DNA from: Segatella salivae DSM 15606
Lineage (GTDB): Bacteria > Bacteroidota > Bacteroidia > Bacteroidales > Bacteroidaceae
Assembly (NCBI RefSeq): GCF_000185845.1
Contig: NZ_GL629647.1
Coordinates: 2,658,869 to 2,669,456, forward strand
Direction: 5' to 3'
DNA length: 10,588 nt
Shown here one piece after another: positions 1-7,061 of this stretch. Position 1 is the stretch's first letter. The number at the start of each line of letters is the position of its first letter. The notes below the pieces were generated by a model. It ran no database searches. It was not told where the DNA came from and saw only the letters and a program-made list of their open reading frames with translations. The position numbers and the translations under genes are program-made.

Positions 1-429
1 ATAAACATTGTTGGCGGTAGTTTTCCTATGGCTACAGATAAGAAATACCTCGATGCATGGTATAATCTTCCATCTTTAATAGCTGTAGAACAGATTTATA
101 AGAAAGCTTCTGATCCACTACTAACGCCAAATCCAAATTTTGGTAATAAAAGTATAGTTCAATACACAAAAGATAGAGGATTTAGAACTGGTGTCTTTCA
201 TCCAATACCGACAAATATATATGGAGCTCCAGGTGGACGTGGTAATTACTTTAATCCCAATAATTATGGCGAAATTCAAGACCTAAGAGGGAATTTAGAA
301 TTTCTATTTAGTCTTCCTCAAAATGCAGCACCTGGTATTATTGTGACTGATCGACCAGATGTAGATAGAAGCTTTCTAAAGCTTTTTAATTTGGAGTCAA
401 AATATACTTTGCGAACAAACGATTTCTAG
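1..429 (+). CDS. C-terminal end of a phosphodiesterase-like protein (5' truncated by window)
   Basis: The reading frame is open from base 1 (Ile-Asn-Ile-Val-Gly-Gly-Ser before the first Met at 28), so this is probably the tail of a longer gene and the ATG at 28 is probably internal. The clearest clue is near the C-terminus, about 30 residues from the end: the motif GIIVTDRPDVDRSFL. It resembles the last beta-strand/loop of GDPD and PLC-like TIM-barrel phosphodiesterases, which typically end in 'G(I/V)(I/L)TDRP' followed by a helix. The catalytic His/Glu/Asp residues would lie upstream, outside the window, so activity cannot be judged. The middle of the fragment is rich in Asn, Gly, Pro and Tyr, as in exported Bacteroidota proteins. 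It lies 3 nt upstream of the lectin-like gene and in the same operon as a complete GDPD, which supports the assignment. The family assignment is inference from one motif plus context. Confidence 0.55.
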   Translation: MNIVGGSFPMATDKKYLDAWYNLPSLIAVEQIYKKASDPLLTPNPNFGNKSIVQYTKDRGFRTGVFHPIPTNIYGAPGGRGNYFNPNNYGEIQDLRGNLEFLFSLPQNAAPGIIVTDRPDVDRSFLKLFNLESKYTLRTNDF

Positions 430-432
430 GTT

Positions 433-2421
433 ATGAAAAAGTTACTTGTCTTATTTCTATTTTTATTGAGTGTTTGTTCTGTTAATGCCCGGTTCTATTC
501 TTATAATTGCTATTCTGACAAACCTGCCTATATCTATAACAATTATGCCGTTTGGTATGCTTCAGACTTAACTATTCAACCTGGGAGTGCTATTAATGCA
601 GGGCTACGTTTTGATTTAGATTTTTCGACGCACAAACTTCCTGTAAATGGTTTGATTCTTGCAATTGGAGTTAGTGAAAATCAAAAATTTTCTCCAGCTT
701 TTGAATTAGTGCAAAATGGGCAGCAACTGCAACTCAAACGAAAAGTTGAGATTGGAAGTGAAGTTCATGATTTTATACAAGATTGTTGGACTCCGAATCT
801 ATTAAAACCTCTTCGAAATTACCATCTTGTTTTTGAATTTGATGAAACGCGGTGTAGAATTTTATTATGGGAAAGGGGAAGTGAAAGTAATCAACAATGT
901 GAGTATACTTTCTATGGTATAATGTCAACGAAAACAAAAGAGATATTGGGGACAACAACAACACTGAATCATCTGCTTTCTATGGCAACTAATCGTGATT
1001 ATTATCCAAATATTGTTACAGCACGTGATCTCGGTTATGGAGTCGGCGTTGAAGTTCCACCACCTCCAACACAGATTAGTTGGTTGAAGCTCGAAAATGT
1101 TAATAGTGGTATGAACTTTAGTTTGTATGAAAATGCTACACATGAAGGAATTAGTATTGTTCAAAGAGATCAGAAAACAAAAGGATGTGCTGATATCTGG
1201 GAGATGATTCCAACATATATGCCATCACGAATTCCTACGGGATATAATGCGAGATTAAAGAATATACTCACATCTTTTGATGCTTCAATTAAGGGCTGTG
1301 CATCTACAGAAAGAATACCTTTAATTAATGAAAATACATCAGATTGTAATTTGTGGCTTTTCTATAATCCCCTTGGTCGGACGAATAAATTTAACCTCCA
1401 TAATCGACAGCATGGTTTATTTGCTGTTGTAAAGGATGCATCAAAATACGATGGTACCACAATCTGGACCTGGTTTACTGGGCAAAGTGAGAATTCTCAA
1501 TGGAAAATCCAAAAAGTAGAATTTCCACAAGCAGAAATAGAGTCAGGCACTTACACCTTGAAAAATAAATATAGTGAACATTGCATCGTTCCTAAATATA
1601 TAGATTATAATTATCATGAACTAATACAAGCCTCTCCAAAACTCCAAAATACAACATGGTATGTAAGAAAACAGCCCAATGGACTTGTGACATTACAAAA
1701 TGTAGATACGAAAGAGTATATGGTCACCTACAATGCGGAATTAGAAAACAGAGTCCCCATCGTTCAATGGGAGACGGCTGTTTCTGGAAATTCTAAATGG
1801 ATTATTAAAAAAGCTGGCATTTATCATACGCTGAAAAATCTGAATTCAGATGCTTACGTACAGCCAGATCTCTACTATCCTTCACAAGCAAATGTTGCGA
1901 TACAACAAAATACAGCTATTGGTGAGCCCATGTACTGGTCATTAAATCAATTTTCTTATGGACCAAAAGAGTTACTTGGAGGAATGTATCGTATTCGTCA
2001 CTCTGTGACAGGACAAATTTTAGGTGTTCAAAAATCTTCTACAGCAATCGGTGCTCCATTAATTGCAAAAGATAGAGCTTTAGATCCAAGCGATTGGTGG
2101 ACTTTTATTTTTGAAGAAACAGGTGGTGTTGCTGTACAGAACGTGAGAAGTAATTTATTTATGGATATAGAAGGGAGTTCTACAGAATCCGATGCTTTTA
2201 GCGTGCAAAGTTCTCGAGATACAGATAAGCGAGGACATTCTTTGTGGGTAATAGAACCGCTTTCATCAGAGCATGTAGTTAGGATTAAAAATGTTCATAG
2301 TGGAAAATATTTGTGTTTAAAGAGACTTCCTCAACCTGGGGAAAATCTTAAAGTAACGCAAGTAGAGTTAACTCAAGAGACAGAGACTTCTACGGTCTGG
2401 ATGTTAGAAATGATATATTAA
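433..2421 (+). CDS. Secreted multi-domain protein with ricin-like beta-trefoil repeats
   Basis: This 662-residue protein starts with a signal peptide (MKK, a hydrophobic run to about residue 16, probable cleavage after VNA near residue 19), so it is exported. Residues 24-212 form an N-terminal region I do not recognise, ending in a proline run (VPPPP). From about residue 213 to the end there are three consecutive blocks (about 213-360, 370-505 and 515-662). They have recurring 'L-K/Q-N-x-x-S/T-x-x-Y/F' strands and repeated short motifs ending in Trp: NSQW, NTTW, NSKW, EPMYW, SDWW, HSLW and STVW. This is the pattern of ricin-B-type beta-trefoil folds (QxW-like repeats), commonly carbohydrate-binding. 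No catalytic motif is visible. It follows the phosphodiesterase-like gene by 3 nt and precedes the GDPD gene by 22 nt, so it is co-transcribed. A role in binding a glycan- or phosphodiester-containing substrate at the cell surface is inferred. The QxW motifs are degenerate, so sugar binding is unproven. Confidence 0.7.
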   Translation: MKKLLVLFLFLLSVCSVNARFYSYNCYSDKPAYIYNNYAVWYASDLTIQPGSAINAGLRFDLDFSTHKLPVNGLILAIGVSENQKFSPAFELVQNGQQLQLKRKVEIGSEVHDFIQDCWTPNLLKPLRNYHLVFEFDETRCRILLWERGSESNQQCEYTFYGIMSTKTKEILGTTTTLNHLLSMATNRDYYPNIVTARDLGYGVGVEVPPPPTQISWLKLENVNSGMNFSLYENATHEGISIVQRDQKTKGCADIWEMIPTYMPSRIPTGYNARLKNILTSFDASIKGCASTERIPLINENTSDCNLWLFYNPLGRTNKFNLHNRQHGLFAVVKDASKYDGTTIWTWFTGQSENSQWKIQKVEFPQAEIESGTYTLKNKYSEHCIVPKYIDYNYHELIQASPKLQNTTWYVRKQPNGLVTLQNVDTKEYMVTYNAELENRVPIVQWETAVSGNSKWIIKKAGIYHTLKNLNSDAYVQPDLYYPSQANVAIQQNTAIGEPMYWSLNQFSYGPKELLGGMYRIRHSVTGQILGVQKSSTAIGAPLIAKDRALDPSDWWTFIFEETGGVAVQNVRSNLFMDIEGSSTESDAFSVQSSRDTDKRGHSLWVIEPLSSEHVVRIKNVHSGKYLCLKRLPQPGENLKVTQVELTQETETSTVWMLEMIY

Positions 2422-2437
2422 TTAATTTATAAATTAA
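2422..2437. repeat. Perfect 16-bp A+T palindrome between lectin and GDPD genes
   Basis: TTAATTTATAAATTAA is its own reverse complement and begins directly after the stop codon of the lectin-like gene. It fills most of the 22-nt spacer before the GDPD start. It could be a small mRNA hairpin that affects processing, or a protein-binding site. In such A+T-rich DNA it could also be chance. Confidence 0.4.
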
Positions 2438-2443
2438 AATCTT

Positions 2444-3343
2444 ATGAAGAAGAATTTTTTACTTTTCATTCTTTTATTTATTACTATTTTAAGTGTGTCT
2501 GCACAGAATCGTGCCGAACTAATTCGACAAAAACTATTGAACAGAGATAGTCATTCTGTAATTGTTGCATCACACCGTGGAGATTGGCGTAATTTCTGTG
2601 AGAATTCGCTAGAGGCAATTGATAATGCAGCCAAAATGGGCGTTGATATAGTTGAGATAGATGTACAGCGCACAAAAGATGGACAACTGATTTTAATGCA
2701 TGACCCCAAATTAGACAGAACAACAACTGGAAAAGGCTTTATTAAAGATACTACACTAGCTTACATTCGCACATTACACCTAAAGAATGGTTGTAACATA
2801 AGAACAATTCACCGGGTTCCAACACTTGAAGAAGCCCTAGTTCATGCTAAAGGAAAAGTGATGTTAAATCTAGATAAAGCTGATAGGTATTTTGATCAAG
2901 TATATGAATTGATGAAAAAAACAGGTACAACAAAGCAGATTATCATGAAAGGAACCAAATCAGCAGAAGAGGTTAAAAAACAGTATGGTGATTATCTTAA
3001 GGATGTGATATATATGCCTATTATTGATATAGATAAACCAAACGCAATCGAACAAATTGATAAGTTTATCAGTGATATGCATCCAGTTGCTTTTGAATTG
3101 TTATTTAAATTAGATTCAAATCCGATTCCTCCAACGTTACCCAATAAGCTAAAAGGAAAGGCTCTAATTTGGTATAACACACTATGGGATACTATGGCTG
3201 GTGGGCACGATGATGATATGTCTTTGGAAGATCCGGACAAAGGCTATGGATATTTGATTGATAAATTAGGAGCTCGTTTGTTACAAACAGACAGACCTCA
3301 ATACCTTCTTACCTATCTTCGCTCTCGTAAACTGCATGACTAA
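2444..3343 (+). CDS. Exported glycerophosphodiester phosphodiesterase (GDPD family)
   Basis: This 299-residue TIM-barrel phosphodiesterase hydrolyses glycerophosphodiesters to an alcohol and sn-glycerol-3-phosphate (known of the family). A signal peptide spans about residues 1-20 (hydrophobic run, probable cleavage SVSA|QN), placing it in the periplasm or outer membrane. The family signature is clear: SHRGDWRNFCENSLEAI with catalytic His44 and Arg45, then VEIDVQRTKDGQLILMHDP with acidic Glu71 and Asp73 and catalytic His86, followed by LDRTTTGKG. The C-terminal LLQTDRPQYLLTYL closes the barrel, like the tail of the partial gene at the start of the window. Length is normal for a single-domain bacterial GDPD. 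The stop codon overlaps the transporter start by one base (TAATG), which implies translational coupling and a shared pathway: release of G3P (or a similar phosphate ester) followed by its uptake. The exact substrate (phospholipid head-group diesters, teichoic-acid-like polymers or others) cannot be read from the sequence. Confidence 0.93.
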   Translation: MKKNFLLFILLFITILSVSAQNRAELIRQKLLNRDSHSVIVASHRGDWRNFCENSLEAIDNAAKMGVDIVEIDVQRTKDGQLILMHDPKLDRTTTGKGFIKDTTLAYIRTLHLKNGCNIRTIHRVPTLEEALVHAKGKVMLNLDKADRYFDQVYELMKKTGTTKQIIMKGTKSAEEVKKQYGDYLKDVIYMPIIDIDKPNAIEQIDKFISDMHPVAFELLFKLDSNPIPPTLPNKLKGKALIWYNTLWDTMAGGHDDDMSLEDPDKGYGYLIDKLGARLLQTDRPQYLLTYLRSRKLHD

Positions 3344-4671
3344 TGAAACTTATAAAAAAATTATATTCATATTATAAGATTCCATCTCCAGCTGAAACTC
3401 CAGAAAACGATAAGGATAGATTAAAGCGTGTCAGACTTATATCATTCCTTACCGCAACATTAGGTTATGGTATATATTACGTTTGTCGCTTGAGCATGAA
3501 TGTAATTCGCAAGCCTATGGTTGAAGATGGTCTTTTTACAGAAACAGAGATTGGAGTTATAGGCTCTTGTCTGTTCTTCACTTATGCAATTGGTAAGCTT
3601 TGTAATGGTTTTATTGCAGATAGAGCTAACGTGAAAAAGTTAATGTCTACAGGACTAATGATCTCTGCAATTATCAATTTAGTGCTGGGCTTTACAAATT
3701 CATTTATACTCTTTGCTATCTTATGGGGAATAAATGGCTTTTTCCAATCAATGGGAGCGACATCGGGTGTTGTTTCATTGACAAGATGGTTTGATAGTAG
3801 CAATCGCGGAACTTATTATGGTTTTTGGAGTGCAAGCCATAATTTGGGAGAAGCAATTACATTTATTAGTATAGCAATTCTTGCAACACAGTTCGGTTGG
3901 AGATATGCCCTAATCGGTGCAGGATTAATTGGTATAGCCTATTTTTTTGTTATGCAATGGGGAATGAAAGATACCCCACAAAAATATGGTTATTTGTTAG
4001 GTCAACATGGTACGGCAAAAGAAAAGACTCCAGACTTCAATAAAAGCCAGAAAGCCGTCTTACGTAATCCTGCAATATGGATACTCGCTTTAGGTTCTGC
4101 ATTTATGTACATTAGCCGATATGCTGTTAATAGCTGGGGCGTTTTCTATCTTGAAACGATGAAAGGCTATTCTACACTAGACGCAAGTTTTATTATATCT
4201 ATTAGCTCTGTATGTGGTATTGTTGGAACAATTGCTTCCGGTCTAATTTCAGATAAACTCTTTAGGGGCTCAAGAAACATTCCTGCTTTAGTCTTTGGAT
4301 TAGTCAATGTTGTTGCACTTTGTTTATTCCTTCTAGTTCCTGGTGTACATTTCATTATTGATGTTATCGCAATGGTACTTTTTGGCCTGGGTATTGGTGT
4401 ATTGATTTGTTTTCTCGGTGGACTGATGGCTGTTGATTTGGCGCCAAAGAACGCATCGGGTGCTGCACTCGGTGTCGTTGGAGTAGCCAGTTATATTGGA
4501 GCTGGTGTTCAAGATATTATGAGTGGATGGCTGATAGAGGGTCATAAACATTTTGTAAATGGTTCTGAAGTATATGATTTTACATATATCAATTACTTTT
4601 GGATTGGGGCTGCATTGATGTCTGTCATTCTAACTCTTCTTGTTTGGAATGCAAAAGCTAATAACAATTAA
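3343..4671 (+). CDS. Organophosphate:phosphate antiporter-family MFS transporter (GlpT/UhpC-like)
   Basis: This 442-residue polytopic inner-membrane protein has the usual length and about 12 hydrophobic segments of the OPA family, which exchanges organophosphates for inorganic phosphate. Family hallmarks are GFFQSMGATSGVVSLTRWF (residues 132-150), the nearby RGTYYGFWSASHNLGEAI, and KDTPQKYG after the sixth membrane segment. Residues Arg49, His166 and Arg259 fall where E. coli GlpT has its phosphate-binding Arg45, His165 and Arg269, so the substrate site looks intact. The alignment was made by eye. The gene overlaps the GDPD stop codon by 1 nt and is the last gene of the operon. With an exported GDPD next to it, glycerol-3-phosphate is the most likely substrate. 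A hexose-phosphate or phosphoglycerate substrate, or a UhpC-like sensor role, cannot be excluded. No sensor kinase is present in the window, which favours a transporter. Confidence 0.88.
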   Translation: MKLIKKLYSYYKIPSPAETPENDKDRLKRVRLISFLTATLGYGIYYVCRLSMNVIRKPMVEDGLFTETEIGVIGSCLFFTYAIGKLCNGFIADRANVKKLMSTGLMISAIINLVLGFTNSFILFAILWGINGFFQSMGATSGVVSLTRWFDSSNRGTYYGFWSASHNLGEAITFISIAILATQFGWRYALIGAGLIGIAYFFVMQWGMKDTPQKYGYLLGQHGTAKEKTPDFNKSQKAVLRNPAIWILALGSAFMYISRYAVNSWGVFYLETMKGYSTLDASFIISISSVCGIVGTIASGLISDKLFRGSRNIPALVFGLVNVVALCLFLLVPGVHFIIDVIAMVLFGLGIGVLICFLGGLMAVDLAPKNASGAALGVVGVASYIGAGVQDIMSGWLIEGHKHFVNGSEVYDFTYINYFWIGAALMSVILTLLVWNAKANNN

Positions 4672-4817
4672 GATATAAGAATTACAGATGATTTGTATGA
4701 CAACAAAACTATTGAATTATTTGCATTTTTTGTTTTCATCCTAAATCAATTTTAAATCTACATTTTGTTAAATATAATTACAAACCTAATGAATAGCAAA
4801 CCTTTTATTGATTATAC

Positions 4818-4856
4818 AAGTTCGGGATAAGAATATCCTCTATAAGTTGGGTATAA
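4818..4856. repeat. Imperfect 13-bp direct repeat with intervening stem
   Basis: AAGTTCGGGATAA at 4818-4830 and AAGTTGGGTATAA at 4844-4856 match at 11 of 13 bases, with starts 26 bp apart. Between and overlapping them, GGATA (4825-4829) pairs with TATCC (4834-4838) across a 4-base loop. Such spacing can mark binding sites for a DNA-binding protein or the remnant of a mobile-element end. Neither is proven. Confidence 0.4.
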
Positions 4857-4880
4857 ATGACAATAATAGGCGTAAAAAGA

Positions 4881-4910
4881 CTTATTCTCTTTATCCTTTA
4901 GAGGAATAAG
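4881..4910. terminator. Hairpin between convergent genes, candidate bidirectional terminator
   Basis: CTTATTC (4881-4887) pairs perfectly with GAATAAG (4904-4910). After a one-base bulge the stem extends by about four pairs (4889-4892 with 4900-4903), leaving a 7-base loop. It lies 71 nt beyond the mobC stop codon on the - strand and about 210 nt beyond the transporter stop on the + strand. There is no long T-tract on the + side. On the - strand the stem is followed by a T-run (the reverse of AAAAA at 4874-4878), so termination of mobC transcription is the likelier role. Confidence 0.45.
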
Positions 4911-4980
4911 AGACTCTCTAAACGATTTTGAACGAATATAGTCTTACATTCTTTGCTAATATTTGTATGTATTATATAGG

Positions 4981-6978
4981 CTATATCAAATGACTAAGAT
5001 GTGGATTATTTTTTATTCGTTCTATCTCAGAACTAACAAGGGATAATATATCTTGTTTAACCCGTTTATAGTTGGCTTCGATGGTCTCTTTGAGATTGTC
5101 GGAGCCATCTTCGTTTATGAAGTCTGCGATTATGGGGATGGGTTGGTATACTTTCATCTCGGCAGAGATCTTGGCACTATCCACCACTATCTCTGCATGA
5201 AAAATCTTTTGGTCGATACGTTCATCGAAGTTGTCTGACACTGCACCCACGAACATACCTTGTGTAAGGTTACTGATTTTCGATGCTGGAATAAGGCAGT
5301 CCATCTGTGTGGAGATAGAGGTGGACTTGTCATTGCGGTTGATGGTCATAGACTGCCGTTGCTGAAGAACCTTTCCAAACCGTTCGGAAAGCGTCTTGGC
5401 TGTTTCTCCTACCACTTGCCCGGAGAATACGTTACCTACAGTGTTCTGTATTACTTTGCTCTCCTTATCTCCATAGTCTCTTGTAAGCTGTGAAAAGTCC
5501 TGAAAGCCTAAGCAGACTGCCACTTTATTACTTCGAGCAGTAGCGATAAGATTATCAAGTCCACGGAAATATATGGTAGGCAACTCGTCGATGATTACTG
5601 ATGATTTGAGTTGCTTCTTCTTGTTGATGAGCTTCACGATACGACTGTTATATAGACCAAGTGCCGCAGAATAGATATTTTGACGGTCGGGGTTGTTACC
5701 CACAACAAGGACTTTCGGCTCATCAGGGTTGTTGATGTCGAGCGAGAAATCATCGCCCGTCATCACCCAATAAAGGGCAGGGCTTATCATACGAGATAGT
5801 GGTATCTTAGCACTGGCTATCTGCCCCTGTAACTGGTCCTGTGCGCCACCCTCCCATGCGTCCATAAAAGGAGAAAGGTAGTTGGCAAGTTCATCGTAGG
5901 AAGTGAGTATCGGGAATATCTGTGCGTAGGGACGGTTAAGAAATTCGATGGCATGGGGAAAGGTGCAATACTTCCCGTCCTCATAGATTTTGAGGAACCA
6001 GATGATGGCAGCCAGCAAGATAATCGGTGACTCTACAAAGAAATCTCCCTGTTTTTGTATCCACGAGCGGTTCAAGTTGAGCATGATGGTGTAGGCACTC
6101 TCATATGCGTCTGATATATCCGTCATAAAGGCAGGATTGATGGGATTGCAACGATGGCTTCTTCGAGGGTCGTCAAAGTTAATTACATAGAACTGCGGTT
6201 TTACCTTGTAGGCATCCAAATGATGAAGCAGGTGATTATAAGCAATCTCGGAAAGGTCTGGGAACTTATAATCATAGATATACATCGCAAAGCCTTTCTC
6301 TATCTGCTGCTTGATGTAGTTGTTCACGATAGCGTAGGACTTACCCGAACCCGGTGTTCCAAGTACCATTGAGGCACGAAAGGGATTGACCACGTTAATC
6401 CAACCATTGTTCCATTTCTTCTTATAGTAGAAGCGTGTAGGAAGATTGACGGAGTATTCATTTTCCATCAACCGTGTTTCCTGCATGAAGCTCTCATTCT
6501 CCGTATTGAACACATCGTCCATCAGGTTGTTTTTGAGTAGTCGGCTCATCCATACGCCACCCATCAGCAGGCAGATATAACCAATGGACAGCGTAAATAT
6601 ATAGAGGGAAGCTACCCCGATCTTGCCGATGGGCAATACCAATAGCCACCAGTTGAGAAAGAAAAAGACAAAGCCAGAGAAAAGCACCGTCCCAATCTTC
6701 GACCATGTGATTTTCTCCTCTTTCACGCCCTTTGTCCCCAGGCAGGAAAGAGCAAGGAATACCACACAAAAGAGTTTTGTCCAAAGGATAGACGAAAATA
6801 ATCCCGTGGTGCGCTGGAAGTTCATCAGAATTTTATCAATGATGCCAAGCGTAAAACCCCAGACATGAAATGCCTCGTAACAGAACCAATAACAGTTAAC
6901 GAGGAGGAATATCACAGATATGCCCCTCATAAAGTCCATGACTTTACCTAATGCCCTTAAATCATCTTCCTGTGCCAT
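4981..6978 (-). CDS. mobC: MobC, VirD4/TraG-type conjugative coupling protein
   Basis: This inner-membrane ATPase of about 665 residues links the relaxosome to the mating channel (known role of type IV coupling proteins). Counting from MAQEDD, hydrophobic segments lie at about residues 20-37, 66-80, 97-117 and 122-143. The cytosolic P-loop domain follows, with Walker A GTPGSGKS at 207-214 and Walker B VIIDELPT at 461-468, then the GFQDFSQL strand typical of TraG/VirD4. The frame continues upstream to 7044, but the only codon there is TTG and it sits inside a perfect inverted repeat (7036-7052). The ATG at 6978 begins MAQEDDLRALGKVMDFMRG, which looks like the conserved start of Bacteroidales MobC proteins as I recall them, so I chose it. 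It is the last gene of mobABC, 83 nt after mobB. Unusually, the next thing downstream is not the excision or regulatory genes of CTnDOT-type elements but an unrelated catabolic operon. Confidence 0.93.
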   Translation of the reverse strand: MAQEDDLRALGKVMDFMRGISVIFLLVNCYWFCYEAFHVWGFTLGIIDKILMNFQRTTGLFSSILWTKLFCVVFLALSCLGTKGVKEEKITWSKIGTVLFSGFVFFFLNWWLLVLPIGKIGVASLYIFTLSIGYICLLMGGVWMSRLLKNNLMDDVFNTENESFMQETRLMENEYSVNLPTRFYYKKKWNNGWINVVNPFRASMVLGTPGSGKSYAIVNNYIKQQIEKGFAMYIYDYKFPDLSEIAYNHLLHHLDAYKVKPQFYVINFDDPRRSHRCNPINPAFMTDISDAYESAYTIMLNLNRSWIQKQGDFFVESPIILLAAIIWFLKIYEDGKYCTFPHAIEFLNRPYAQIFPILTSYDELANYLSPFMDAWEGGAQDQLQGQIASAKIPLSRMISPALYWVMTGDDFSLDINNPDEPKVLVVGNNPDRQNIYSAALGLYNSRIVKLINKKKQLKSSVIIDELPTIYFRGLDNLIATARSNKVAVCLGFQDFSQLTRDYGDKESKVIQNTVGNVFSGQVVGETAKTLSERFGKVLQQRQSMTINRNDKSTSISTQMDCLIPASKISNLTQGMFVGAVSDNFDERIDQKIFHAEIVVDSAKISAEMKVYQPIPIIADFINEDGSDNLKETIEANYKRVKQDILSLVSSEIERIKNNPHLSHLI

Positions 6979-7035
6979 AATCGTATTGCTTAATATTTGT
7001 TGTATTATCGTTATTTGAATTGCATTTGAATGTTG

Positions 7036-7052
7036 TTCAAACAAAGTTTGAA
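7036..7052 (-). repeat. Perfect 7-bp inverted repeat in the mobB-mobC spacer
   Basis: TTCAAAC (7036-7042) and GTTTGAA (7046-7052) are perfect complements around an AAA loop, 9 nt downstream of the mobB stop codon on the - strand. It may be an mRNA hairpin that tunes mobC expression or protects the mobAB message, or an operator. There is no T-tract after it, so it is not a typical terminator. Confidence 0.45.
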
Positions 7053-7061
7053 ATACTTTAT

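Larger units (their letters stand above)
4672..4980. other. Convergent A+T-rich intergenic region at the edge of the mob module
   Basis: This 309-nt spacer separates the 3' end of the transporter gene (+) from the 3' end of mobC (-). I see no credible gene. It holds a 13-bp imperfect direct repeat (4818-4830 and 4844-4856), a small stem (4825-4838) and a longer hairpin (4881-4910). An AT-only pairing (4702-4708 with 4728-4734, followed by further T residues) could act as a weak terminator of the catabolic operon. Composition and gene type change across it, so the boundary of the conjugative element, or an internal junction, may lie here. Confidence 0.5.

Noticed and set aside
4721..4725. TTTGC resembling part of an IntDOT-type core site (GTAnnTTTGC)
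   Set aside because: Only the last five bases fit and the GTA half is absent, so there is no support for an attachment site here.
4781..4788. TAGGTTTG on the - strand, a match to the Bacteroides -7 box
   Set aside because: It would transcribe antisense into the transporter gene with no gene downstream and no -33 element at the right spacing. A chance match is likely in A+T-rich DNA.
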